Origin: Molossus alvarezi
Lineage: Eukaryota; Chordata; Mammalia; Chiroptera; Molossidae
Reading direction: 5' to 3'
DNA length: 64,000 nucleotides
Assembly: GCA_037176705.1 (NCBI GenBank)
Contig: CM073888.1
Span: 44,956,810 to 45,020,809 of the forward strand
The notes beneath the pieces are model-generated. The model was not told where the DNA came from and ran no database searches. It saw only the letters and a list, made by a program, of their open reading frames with translations. The translations under genes were made by a program, and so were the position numbers. Below, piece by piece: positions 12,119 to 21,949 of this stretch. Each line of letters begins with the position of its first letter. Position 1 is the stretch's first letter.

Positions 12119-12149
12119 GTTGGGGGCACCTGTATTTGAGCACGTGGTG

Positions 12150-13550
12150 CAGAAATGAAAGCAGAGCGAGGATAGGATGAAAAGGAGGGAGAGAGGTGGA
12201 ATATACCTACTAGATAGTAAGGCCAGCTGGTGGGCAGTCTGGGCTCCACCTTGTTTAGTCCCCACGCCAAAGAACACTCATTTAATGCGTTTTACTTTTC
12301 TTTGCAACTCAGCTCTTAAATTTGGAGATGGGTTCCAAGTCAGCGCTCTTAATTCCAGGCCTAGTTATGTTATTAATCTGCTGTTAATAGTGGTTTCAAA
12401 CAAACCAACAATTTAAGCTATCCTGACAGCCTAATATTCCTTGGTGTATTTTCAAATATTTACCCCAGTATCTCTTGAATTAAAAAAAAATTCTCAACAG
12501 AGTATTATGTTTATTGAGTTGAGAGAGATGACGGGGGAGAGAGGGAGAAACATTGATCGGTTGCCTCCTGTTCCAGCCCAACCCGGGTGGAACTGAAACC
12601 GAAACCTAGGTATGTACCCTGAGTGGGGATGGAACCTGAGACCTTTCTGTGCATGACATTCCAACCCACGGGGCCACACTAGCCAGGGCACCTTGGTGAA
12701 TTTTTGAAAGCCCTCTTAGAAGATGTTGGAGGATGTGTACATTGAACAAAAACAAAACCCATGAAACATGGTCACCCAACCACGTTAAGTAATATTTAGG
12801 GGAAAAGTTCCATGAAATTAGAGCTCGAGACATTTCTGTGGTGGCTCCGGAGCAGCTCTACCATCCCCTTTGCTGAAGTGTTTGAAAACAGAAGCATCCC
12901 TGGCAAGGCGAGCTGTCAAGCCTTACTCCTAACTCTGAACAATAGGCTGTACCTCCTGGCTCCTAGCAAAGGGTATATTCTCCAAGCTGGATCATCCAAC
13001 ACAAAAAACCTTTAAAACTTGTGAAAGCACTGTACTATAAGGTAAAAATAATTGTGTAAGTACTTCAAAATGTCATATCTACAACTATAAGCCTTAGACA
13101 AAAGAAAGGTTGCCCCAGTTTTCTACCTGGTGGCAAATTCTGATCCTGGGAGCCAGAAAGAGAACCCCATGTAGAACAAAGTTAAGTTGAGGGGACAGAG
13201 ATTAAGATTAGGGGAGGCTGAGACAGCTGGAAGTTGTGTGGCAAAGTTGCAAGAGGAGGAAGCTATGTAAACTCCATAAATCTGCTCCATGAGACTTTGT
13301 TGAACACTAAGGTGCATGCTCATTGGTTGAAGGCACCATCAGGTAAGACAATGAATAACTAAGGAGTTGTAATAATTCTCAAAGGAGGTGGAGATGTTGC
13401 AGAACAAGCCAGAATGGAAAGTCTTCCTTAATCACAAGAGGCATTCAGTTGAGAACCCAGAAAGGTTATACCTTAGTAGTAGAGCTAAACTATCATAAAT
13501 GAAAAGTACTGTACACCTATGTTATAACAAAGTTTAAATAGAAGTCTCAA
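12150..13550. other. Intergenic single-copy sequence with one SINE
   Basis: Beyond the GNS promoter. Apart from the SINE at 12500-12690 I recognise no gene or repeat. Short open frames here lack coding character. Confidence 0.6.
12500..12690 (-). mobile_element. Old bat SINE, diverged
   Basis: Antisense copy: GAGAGAGGGAGAAACATTGATCGG, then B-box remnant, ending GGCCACACTAGCCAGGGC (the complement of a GCCCTGGCTAGTGTGGCC head). Confidence 0.8.
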
Positions 13551-13559
13551 AATATCAAG

Positions 13560-13830
13560 CTGACCTTCAAGAAACCATAACTTGCTTGCCAAAACAAGGT
13601 CCCCACTCATTAAGGGAAGATGACAAAATCTAAATACTCAACAATGTGGAATTCACAATGTCTTGTGTCCAATAGAAAAATAACTATATAGCCCCCCCAA
13701 CAGGAAAATACAACCAATAACCAGGAGAAAAATCAGTCAATAGAAACAGATAATAAATGATAGAGATGAGAGAATTAACAAATCAAGTTGTTAAAGCACC
13801 TGCTATAACTGTGTGTCATAATATAGTTTA
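13560..13830 (+). mobile_element. LINE-1 5'-region fragment, old
   Basis: Has the phrases CCAATAACCAGGAGAAAAATC and AATAGAAACAGATAATAAATG followed by a degenerate lead into ORF1, as in old mammalian L1 copies. No open frame. Confidence 0.5.
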
Positions 13831-13844
13831 AGCAGAACTAGACT

Positions 13845-14168
13845 CTCTGGGCATCCTACAGAATATCATATCCATCCATCACATTGATGACGTCATGCTG
13901 ATCTGGTAGGCCAAACTAGAGGCATGCTGGATCTTTGATATGACATGTGCTCTGGAGGGTGGGAGATAGTCCTTACAAAAATTCAGAGGCTTGGCACCTC
14001 AGTAAAGGATTTTAGGGGTCCAGGGATGTGCCAGGACATTGCCTCCAGAGTAAAAACAAATTGCTGTATCTTGTATTTCTTACTACGAAGAAGGAAGCAC
14101 AATGTTTGGTAGATTTCTTTTGTCTTCTATATGCAACCCAATCTAACTAGGAGTACTGCCCCAGCCCA
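13845..14168 (+). pseudogene. ERVL-class pol remnant, reverse transcriptase part
   Basis: Conceptual reading from about 13850 gives a His-Ile-Asp-Asp version of the reverse-transcriptase catalytic box, followed after about 40 codons by an ILGVQG-like block and the thumb/connection region. Stops and small indels break the frame, so it is a fossil. The RNase H part continues at 17840 after 3.7 kb of later insertions. Confidence 0.65.
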
Positions 14169-14182
14169 TATAGAATAGTTAC

Positions 14183-14925
14183 CCAGTTTTTGTGGTTTTA
14201 CTTTCTATAGTTTCAATTACCCAGAGTCAACCATGGTCAGAAAATATTAAATGGAGAATTCCAGAAATAGACAATTCATAAGTTTTAAATTGCATGCCAT
14301 TCTGAGTAGCTTGCTGAAATCTTGCCCCAGTCCCCCTCTGCCCCAAGTGGGAGGTGCATCCCTTTGTCTGGCATACGCACCAGTTAGTTACTTGGTCACA
14401 CTATCGAGGTTATCAAATCTACTGTTGAGGTTTCACAGTGCTTGTGTTCAAGGAAGCCTTGTTTTACTTAATAATGACTCTAAAGCACAAGGTAGTAATG
14501 CTAGCAATTCGGATATGCCAAAGAGAAGCCATAAAGTGCTCCCTTTAAGTGAAAAGGTATGTATGTATAAGAAAAAAACATAGGCCCTGGACGGTTTTCT
14601 CAGCGGTTAGAGCATCGGCCTGCGGTCCAGAGAGATCCAGGTTCAGTTCCCGCTAAGGGCATGTACCTCGGTTGCAGTTTGTCCCCGGCCCTGGTTGGGT
14701 CGTGCGGGTGGCAGCCACTCGATGTGTCCCTTTCACGTGGATGTTTCTCTCTCTCTTCCTCTCTCTTCCTCCCACTCTATCTGAACAAAAAATGAAAAAA
14801 TGTCCTCGGGTGAGGATTTAAAAAAAAAAAAAAGGAAAAAACATAGTATAGATAGGGTTCAGTACTATCCCATATCAGACACCCACTGGGGTCTTAGAAC
14901 AGTAAGTACTACTGTACTGTGTCAT
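14183..14925 (+). mobile_element. Tigger (pogo) DNA transposon fragment
   Basis: Left end has the TTTCAATTACC...GGTCAACC-type Tigger terminal region, then a transposase start remnant: ASNSDMPKRSHKVLPLSEK is readable near 14490-14550. The right part, past the SINE at 14584-14835, has the distal terminal phrases (GGGTTCAGTACTATCC, ACCCACTGGGGTCTTAGAA). Most of the transposase gene is missing. Confidence 0.75.
14584..14835 (+). mobile_element. VES SINE, young, inside Tigger
   Basis: Full VES head (GGCCCTGGACGGTTTTCTCAG), A and B boxes, TC tract and GTCCTCGGGTGAGGATTT end with A-tail. Target-site duplication AAAAAACATAG at 14573-14583 and 14836-14846. Confidence 0.93.
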
Positions 14926-15294
14926 GAAAAGCGGCCAGCCTTGAGTGGCGCCTGGGGAGAAGAGTCCTCAGTGGCAGCCAGGCTGCCTGTTTCATCTGTG
15001 GGGCCCAGGGTGAAGTAAAAATGCAGGGCCCTTTGTTAAAGCAAGAGAGAGAGAGAGAAGCGCCACGGAAAGTACTAAATATAAAGCCTTTCCTTTTAAA
15101 AGTATTATATTACTTACAAAATACAATGGGGGTTATAGTGATACATGAGTAACACCATGTCACAAAATGTAAAAAATATTTTTGGTGTTATAATTTATAT
15201 AATACAATAAATAATGATACCTTACTAATGTGATATCTTGATTGATTATACGATTTTTCTGGCTTGCTTCCTGCCAATTTATTTCCTAGACCAT
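14926..15294. other. Unassigned intergenic sequence
   Basis: Contains a GGGCCC-containing motif pair (15001-15035) and a short GA run at 15043-15058. Possibly an old DNA-transposon end, but not assignable by eye. Confidence 0.4.
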
Positions 15295-15306
15295 CAAAAT
15301 GTATAT

Positions 15307-15391
15307 ATATTTTTTTTTTTTTTTTTTTTTATCCTCACCCGAGGACATTTTTCCATTTTTTGTTCAGATAGAGCGGGAGGGAGAGAGAGGA

Positions 15392-15422
<31 letters not shown>

Positions 15423-15594
15423 GAGAGAGAGAGAAACATCGATGTGAAGGGACACATCGAGTGGCTGCCACCCGCACGACCAACCAGGGCCGGGGACAAA
15501 CTGCAACCGAGGTACATGCCCTTAGCGGGAACCGAACCCGGGTCTCTCTGTACCACAGGCCAACGCTCTAACCGCTGAGCCAAACCGGCCAGGG
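15307..15594 (-). mobile_element. VES SINE, young, with long GA microsatellite
   Basis: Antisense full VES with a GAGA expansion at 15375-15433 and a long T-run at 15309-15330. Target-site duplication CAAAATGTATAT at 15295-15306 and 15595-15606. Confidence 0.95.
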
Positions 15595-15636
15595 CAAAAT
15601 GTATATTTTTAATGGCTTCATTAAAAAAAATAGTTT

Positions 15637-15805
15637 TTTATCCTCACCAAAGGATATGTTTATTGATTTTAGAGAGAAAAAGGAACATCGATCTGAGAGA
15701 AACATCAATCGCCTCCCACATATGCCCCAGTGGGGGATTGAACACACAACCTTTTTTTTGGTATACTGGACTATGCACCAACCAACCTAGCCCCCTGGCC
15801 AGGGC
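15637..15805 (-). mobile_element. VES-type SINE, shortened tail
   Basis: ATCCTCACCAAAGGATATG end, GAGAAACATCAATCGCC, CCCAGTGGGGGATTG and head GCCAGGGC. Approximate duplication CTTCATT on both sides. Confidence 0.88.
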
Positions 15806-15882
15806 CGACTTCATTTTTTAATTGCTATAATTGAAAGCAACATCAGTTGCTCTTGGCAAATGCATGTTTGCCAATCAGTTTT

Positions 15883-15979
15883 TTGTTTTTTTTTTGGTAC
15901 GTGCCCCTAGCAGGAACCGAACCCGGGACTCTCTGGTCCACAGGCCGATGCTCCAACCGCTGAGCCAAACTGGCCAGGG
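15883..15979 (-). mobile_element. Head-only VES derivative (copy A)
   Basis: Contains only the tRNA-like head of VES: GCTGAGCCAAACTGGCCAGGG and AGGAACCGAACCCGGGAC, followed directly by a poly(T)/A-tail. It lacks the TC tract and CCTCGGG end. A perfect 14-bp target-site duplication, TGCCAATCAGTTTT at 15869-15882 and 15980-15993, shows that it was inserted in this short form. Confidence 0.9.
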
Positions 15980-16244
15980 TGCCAATCAGTTTTGATAATA
16001 TTAAATCTTGAGGAGGATCCTTCTTCATTGTAATTATTGCTGGAGATGTTAAGAGTATTTTTAGTCTATATAACAATGGGATACATTTTTGACAGATTAT
16101 TTAAAAATAAAAATTTTAGCACATGTAGGACTGGTGATTCTTGTGGAATAATTCTTCTAAAAAGATTTAACTCTTCCTACAGATCAGTTGTATTTAGATG
16201 AATTTAATTTTAAATATAAATAATAAATTATTATTATTTTGAAA

Positions 16245-16540
16245 TTTTAATTAATTAATTTTTGTTACAGATGTTTCTCCTTTTTTCCCCACTGATACCC
16301 CATTCCCTCCCCCTCCCCACCCTGCCCCAGCTTTGTTGTCCATGTCCATTGTTCATGCATACGTGCATATAAGTTCTGTAGTTTATCTCTCCTCCCCACC
16401 CCCTCTTCTGGGGATTGTCAGTCTGTACCCCACTTCCACATCTCTGGGACTACCCCGTTCCTCCAACTGTTATGTTCATTATATTCCACATAAGTGAGAT
16501 CATGTGATATTTGTCTTTCTCTGTTTGTCTAGTTTCGCTT
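16245..16540 (-). mobile_element. LINE-1 3' end fragment
   Basis: Antisense copy of the 3' untranslated region: TTTTCCCCACTGATACCCC, GTCCATTGTTCATGCATAC, TTCCACATAAGTGAGATCATG. 5'-truncated, no coding part. Confidence 0.7.
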
Positions 16541-16555
16541 AAAACATAAATTATT

Positions 16556-16798
16556 GCCCTGGCCGGTTTGGCTCAGCGGTTAGAGCGTCGGCCTGCGGTC
16601 CGGAGAGACCCGGGTTCGGTTCCCACTAAGGGCATGTACCTGGGTTGCAGTTTGTCCCCGGCCCTGGTTGGGTTGTGTGGGTGGCAACCACTCGATGTGT
16701 CCCTTTCACGTCGATGTTTCTCTCTCTCTCTCTCCCTCTCCCTCTATCTGAACAAAATATCGAAAAATGTCCTCGGATGAGGATTAAAAAAACAAAAC
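16556..16798 (+). mobile_element. VES SINE, young
   Basis: Head GCCCTGGCCGGTTTGGCTC identical to the common VES form. Target-site duplication AAAACATAAATTATT at 16541-16555 and 16799-16813, perfect. Confidence 0.96.
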
Positions 16799-16813
16799 AA
16801 AACATAAATTATT

Positions 16814-17202
16814 ATAATTTTGCAATTGTGAAAGTGTAACTAGTGTAATATTACATTGTAATATTTCCTTACACTTTCTGTAACTTGTGAAGGGAGTACA
16901 AGAAAGTTCAAGTGGCTTCAGTGGCTCCGAGCTTTTATATAATTCAAAGTGCCTGTTTATGCATTGTCACTGCATCTTCAGTTACAAGGGAAATTAATTT
17001 TAAATTTGTTTTTGTCATTAACAACGGGTTCATCTGTAGCCTCATATGGAAATAATGTTCTTTTCCATCAAATGTGATGATCTTTACATTTAATGTCTAT
17101 CTCTAAGCTTGTGGATGTTTGGTTTGCCATGTTGCAAGTCTTCAAACTCTGAAGAATTCTAATAATTCTAGAAATGCTTTATTACAATGTTCATATTTGT
17201 CC
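16814..17202. other. AT-rich intergenic sequence
   Basis: No gene or repeat recognised. Confidence 0.5.
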
Positions 17203-17229
17203 TTTTTTTTTTTTTTTTGGTAATAATTT

Positions 17230-17441
17230 TTTGTTTTAATCTTCACTTGAGGATATTTTTCCATTTACCTTCAGATAGAGTGGGAGAGAGAGAAACACCA
17301 ACGTAAGACAGACACATTGACTGGCTGCCTCCCGCATGACCCCAAGCTGCAGTCAAGGTACACTCCCTTGAGCGGAATCTAACCTGAAACTCTTTAGTCT
17401 GAGAGCCGACGCTCCAACTGCTGAACCAAACTGTCCAGGGA
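17230..17441 (-). mobile_element. VES-type SINE, diverged
   Basis: Antisense: ATCTTCACTTGAGGATATTT end, GAGAAACACCAACGT, head CCAAACTGTCCAGGG. Flanking duplication is a T-run plus GGTAATAATTT, at 17207-17229 and 17442-17464. Confidence 0.92.
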
Positions 17442-17464
17442 TTTTTTTTTTTTGGTAATAATTT

Positions 17465-17839
17465 ACTGACAGTGTATTGCCTGAAAGCTGGCGGTTCCGT
17501 CCCAGCTCTCAAAAATTTATGCCAATCTGTCCTACTGCTGTTGCTACCAAGATGCTTCTCCACTGCTCTCTCTGCTGTTGCTGCCACCAACCAGGGTTCT
17601 CGCCTTTGCCTGGAGGTCCTGAAGCTCCCCGGACTGCCCTGAGACACGTGTATGGAACAGCGGCTTGGTGTCTGGTTGCTGCCTGCTGCATCCCCTCACC
17701 TGGCTTGTCTCCTCTGCTCATGCATATGTTCAATGCCACTGGACTTCACTTACAAAATATAAGTTCAAAGATAAAATTGTTAACAATTGCAAGATGGGGA
17801 CAACAGAACATTAAACCAAATGTGAGGAACTTCTAAGAG
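17465..17839. other. Unassigned sequence beside ERVL remnant
   Basis: GC-richer than its flanks and open for 119 codons on the plus strand (17477-17836), but with no recognisable domain. It may be internal retroviral sequence related to the neighbouring pol remnant. Confidence 0.35.
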
Positions 17840-18830
17840 TGAGGCTCTGTGTAACTGCAGAGGTCACATCTCTGAGTCTGTAACACAAGTAACTCCTGCG
17901 TGGGCCACACCCTCTGGCAGACCCTATGGTATTCTGGGTGTCAGTGGTGGGAATAGATGCAGTGTAGAATAAGCCCCAGTAGGTAAATCACAAGGCAGGC
18001 CCCTGTGCTTTTGGAGCAGGGTCATGCTATCCATAGCAGGAATTACACATAATTTGAAAAACAGCTCCTAATGTACTGTGTCCTGATAGAGATGGGAACT
18101 CTTAACTGTGAGGCACCTAGTGATCATGCTTCCTGAACTGTCCATTATGAGTTGGATCCTCGTGGGATCTACCAAGTCATTAAGTTGGTCATGATCAGCA
18201 GTGAACCTACATAAGATGAAATGGTACATCCAGAACCACAGATGAGCACAAACAAGAGCATGAAGAGGTAACCCAGACTCCTATCTCGCTCATCATGGTT
18301 ACCCCAGCACCCCTTGCTCAGCTCACATGCAAGGTATTGTATGACCAGCTGAAGGAGGAGGAGAAAGCCCAAGTTTGGTTTATGGATAGAACATCTTGGT
18401 ATAGGGATGCAAGGTGGAAGTGGATGGTGGCTGCATGACAGGCTCACTCACGGATGTCCTTGGATGACGGTGGTGAGAGAAAAGCATCCTAATGGTTAGA
18501 GCTTTGGTCGGTGCCTCTGACCATCCAGTTTGTGTGGAAAGAGAAGTGGTCAGAGGTTAGAATATATATGAACTCATTGGCAGCAGTGAATGGCCTTGGG
18601 TGACTGGTGATGAGCCAAGCAGGAAAATGACTAAAAGACTGGAAATAGGGAGGCCTGGGGTGGAGGTACAGGAATGGACATATAGGAATAGGCACAAAGT
18701 GTGACATGTCTATGCTCAGCACACAGCATTCACTGTGGAAGAGGCACTAAACAAATTAGACAAAATAGCTTAGCTGATTGTTAGCCAGCCTTTGTCAGTG
18801 GCTACCTAAGTGCTGGCATTACGGCCCCTC
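17840..18830 (+). pseudogene. ERVL-class pol remnant, RNase H part
   Basis: Conceptual frames, broken by many stops, show an RNase H catalytic start (a Trp-Phe-x-Asp box near 18370-18400) and downstream segments in the order expected after reverse transcriptase. Same strand as 13845-14168 and continuing it in protein order, so both probably come from one provirus. No LTR identified. Confidence 0.6.
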
Positions 18831-19750
18831 ACTTACTCTCAAAAAATGTCACTTGAGCACAGGGGAGAGATCAGAAATTCAGTTCCCAGCTGACATGCAT
18901 TGAGCAATGATAACTTTTTACTATTGCAAAGAAATGGTAATATTCTGTAATTTTGAAATCTGGTGTAATAATAAAATATTAATTAATTATTAGTCGCATT
19001 AGATGATCTCCAAAGTTCCTCTAAGCACTCCAATTTTATGACTTAAATGTCATTCAACATTAATAGCTCTTATTTATTCACTATTATGTATTGCTATGCA
19101 TTTCATAAGGTCTGTCTAAGGCTTTTACAAATACTAAAATCCTGTTTTTACCTCTCATCCCAACTTTTTGAACTGAAAAATTAAGAGTCTTTTTCATGTA
19201 TAGTTATTAAACTGAAAACAGATTTCATTGTATTCCAAGCATGTAAAAAATTGTAATCAGCAGATCTAAGGAGCAGAAGGGAAAGACCATGAGGAGAAGC
19301 TGTGACACAGCGACGACCTTTTGCATTTCTCATGTGACTCAGAATGAGTAACCCCTGGAGGATTAAAGTAAAAGGTTAAGTGCCAGATTTTACAAATCAG
19401 CCATTCCAAGAATAACCAAAGCTTAGCTTTCATCATAGCAGTTTAGTCTTTGCATGAGTGTCTGCACGTGCTGAAAAAAAACATCAGATTATCAAAAATG
19501 TTGAGTCTTGTTAAGGTAGTTTTAAATAATGGGTCTCAGGTTATTGGCAAGACCCTGATACAGGATTAGGAATAACTTAAATGTTCACAGTCTATAGCTT
19601 GTATATCAGATTTACATAGATTGCATTTGATAGACTATAGTAAATTGCACTCAGAGATAGATGCTTCTCAGCTCCTTGTAAATATAATGCAGTGTTGGAC
19701 CTTATATCTGGTACAAAATAAGTAGTATAATTATTTAAATATTAAAACTG
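18831..19750. other. Intergenic sequence, no gene
   Basis: AT-rich; a weak MIR-like stretch lies at 18990-19180. Nothing else recognised. Confidence 0.5.
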
Positions 19751-19764
19751 AAGTTCCAAACAAA

Positions 19765-19988
19765 ATTAAAAAAATTTTTTTTCCTTTATCGATTTTAGAG
19801 AGAGAGGAAGGGAGAGGGAGAGAGAGATAGAAACATCGATGAGAGAAAACATCGATTGGCCGCCTCCTGCATGCCTCCCACTGGGGATTTGGCCCACAAC
19901 CTGGGCATGTGCCCTGACCAGGAATCAAACTGGTGACCTCTTGGTGCGTGGGTCAGCGCTCAACCACTGAGCCATACCGGCTGGGCTA
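19765..19988 (-). mobile_element. Bat tRNA-derived SINE (short-tail subfamily)
   Basis: Antisense: CTTTATCGATTTTAGAGAGAG, GAAACATCGATGAGAG, TGGGGATTTGGCCC, head GCCATACCGGCTGGGC. Target-site duplication AAGTTCCAAACAAA at 19751-19764 and 19989-20002. Confidence 0.94.
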
Positions 19989-20002
19989 AAGTTCCAAACA
20001 AA

Positions 20003-20443
20003 TTATTATAAGCAGCATAACTAACCATAGTAAGTTTCTTTTTAGCTATTATCTTTAGTCCTGATCAGTTTGAAATCATATTGTTAGAGCAATGGTTCTC
20101 TCTTATATTCTTCCAGTCACCAGGCAGCGGTAATGCAGTGAACAAAAGTAGGCTTCTCTTTCCTACTTCTAGGATTCTATTTACTGGAACTCTTCTTAGG
20201 AAAGTTGGTAACTGGTTGGTCTTATCTCTAGTTTTCATTTGATTAATCCAGTTAATCAATTCAACAAATACTGACTACCTATAATGTGACAGGGACTGTT
20301 CTAGGTGGTGGGCATACATCAGTGAACAAAACAGACAAAAACTCCTGCTTACACTTTACTGGTGTGAAAGTCCATCTAGTGGTAAGTCCTCCTAGACCTG
20401 AGCCACTGGCCTAGGTTGAGGTTCAGGCTCTGCTTGGTATCTT
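20003..20443. other. Intergenic sequence with L2-like fragment
   Basis: 20260-20350 carries an L2-like string (AATACTGACTACCTATAATG, GGGACTGTTCTAGGTG, AGTGAACAAAACAGAC). The rest is unassigned. Confidence 0.5.
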
Positions 20444-21007
20444 CTGTTGCTGGATTAAAAAAAAAAAATTCTTTTTTCTTTATTGATTTTAGAGAGAGAG
20501 GAGGGGGAAGTAGGGAGAGATAGAAACATCGATGAGAGAGAACATTGATTGGCCTCCTCTTGCATACCCCCCCGCTGGGGATCCGGCCCACTACCTGGGC
20601 ATGTGCCCTAAGTGGGAATCAAACCAGCAACCTCTTTTTTTTTTTTTTTTTTCCAAATCTTTATTGTTGGATGTAAAATGTATTACAGATGTTCCACATT
20701 TTTCCCCCATTGACCCCCTCCTCCCCACTCCCGCCCCCCTCCCACCTTTTCCCACATTATTGTCTGTGTCCATTGGTTATGTATATAAGTTCTTTGGTTT
20801 ATTTCTTCCCACCCACCCAACCCCTTTCCCTTTGAGGTTTGTCAGTCTAGCAATGAATTTGTGCTTCTTAATCCCTTCACCTTTTTCACCCATTCCCCCA
20901 ATCCCCTTCCCAACTGGCAACCACCAAAATGTTCTCTGTATCTATGAGAATGTTTCTGTTCTTCCTGTTCATTTTGTTTGTAGATTCCATTGTTGATTGA
21001 TATGCAT

Positions 21008-21949
21008 TCATTGCCATTTTGTTTGTTCATACATTTTATCTTTTTCTTCAAAAAGACCCTTCATCATTTCATATAATAATGGTTTGGTGGTGATGAACTC
21101 CTTTAACTTTTTCTTGTCTGGGAAAGTTTTTGTATGTCCATCGATTCTAAATGACAGCTTTGCAGGATAGAGTAATTTTGGTTGTAGGTTCTTGGTTTTC
21201 ATCACTCTAAATATTTCTTGCCACTCCCTTCTGGCCTGCAAAGTTTCTTTTGAGAAATCAGCTGACAGCCTAATGGGTACTCCCTTGTAGGTAACTATCT
21301 GCCTTTCTCTTGCTGCTTTTAATATTCTCTCTTTGTCTTGAACCTTTTGCATTTTGATGATGATGTGTCTTGGTGTGTGCCTCTTGGGGTTCATCTTGTT
21401 TGGGACTCTCTGTGCTTCCTGGACTTGTATGTCTGTTTCCTTCACCAAGTTAGGAAAGTTTTCTGCCATTATTGTTTCAAACAGGTTTTCGATTTCTTGT
21501 TCTCTCTCTTCTCCTTCGGGCACCCCCAAGATGCGAATGTTGGCACGCTTGAAGTTATCCCAGAGGCTCCTTACTCTATCCTCATTTTTTTGGATTCTTT
21601 TTTCTTTTTGCTCTTCTGATTGGGGATTTTTTGCTTCCTTATATTCCAAATCGATGGTTTGCTCCTTGGATCTACATACTCTATTATTGAAGCTGTGTAA
21701 ATTATTCTTTATTTCAGTTAATGCCTCCTTTAATTCTAACTGTGTATCCATGATTTCTAACTGGTCCTTTTTTATGCTCTTGATGCCCTCCCTAAGTTCA
21801 CTGAGGTTCTCACTAAGTTCATTGAGCATCCTTATAAGCAGTATTTTGAACTCAGTATCTGTTAGGTTGCTTATCTCCCTTTCGCTTAGTTCTTTTATTA
21901 GGGTTTTGTTCTGTTCTTTCATTTGGGACCTGTTTCTTTGTATCCTCAT
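21008..21949 (-). CDS. Intact LINE ORF1 protein, 313 aa
   Basis: RNA-binding, chaperone-type ORF1p of a HAL1-type LINE. Its role in the LINE-1 family is to trimerise and coat element RNA in cytoplasmic particles. Residues ~15-125 are heptad-rich, charged and largely helical, consistent with the trimeric coiled coil. Residues ~136-200 read as the RNA-recognition domain, with NIRILGVPE at 137-145 and PRHIIIKM at 193-200. Residues ~205-300 are the C-terminal domain, with KERILKAARE at 206-215 and YPAKLSF at 261-267. The start is CCAAAATGAGG; the old copy at 4756 uses the same start site. The frame has no stop over 942 bp, whereas the leader and flanks do. Human L1 ORF1p has 338 residues, so this one is near full length. 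Whether it is expressed cannot be told. Confidence 0.93.
   Translation of the reverse strand: MRIQRNRSQMKEQNKTLIKELSEREISNLTDTEFKILLIRMLNELSENLSELREGIKSIKKDQLEIMDTQLELKEALTEIKNNLHSFNNRVCRSKEQTIDLEYKEAKNPQSEEQKEKRIQKNEDRVRSLWDNFKRANIRILGVPEGEEREQEIENLFETIMAENFPNLVKETDIQVQEAQRVPNKMNPKRHTPRHIIIKMQKVQDKERILKAARERQIVTYKGVPIRLSADFSKETLQARREWQEIFRVMKTKNLQPKLLYPAKLSFRIDGHTKTFPDKKKLKEFITTKPLLYEMMKGLFEEKDKMYEQTKWQ

Larger units (their letters stand above)
11540..12120 (-). promoter_or_regulatory. GNS: GNS CpG-island promoter with CLEAR-type E-boxes
   Basis: GC- and CpG-rich block covering exon 1 and about 330 bp upstream. Upstream of the start codon are two extended E-boxes: TCACGTGA at 11928-11935 and GTCACGTGAG at 11964-11973. 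The second matches 9 of 10 bases of the CLEAR consensus GTCACGTGAC bound by TFEB and related factors. GC boxes (GGGGCGG) lie at 11943-11949 and 11984-11990. No TATA box is evident, fitting a housekeeping lysosomal gene. The transcription start itself cannot be placed. Confidence 0.8.

Noticed and set aside
15335..15583. Ser-Leu or Arg-Glu repeat proteins over GA runs (also at 16568, 37375, 38537, 44871, 57044, 58094 and 61321)
   Set aside because: They are SINE TC/GA tracts read in different frames.
16556..16640. tRNA gene (A and B boxes present)
   Set aside because: It is the tRNA-like head of a SINE; the body and A-tail follow and there are many copies. The same holds for all other VES heads in the window.
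17477..17836. A 119-codon frame near the ERVL remnant as a gene
   Set aside because: No domain, no splice or promoter context, low-complexity Cys/Pro-rich reading.
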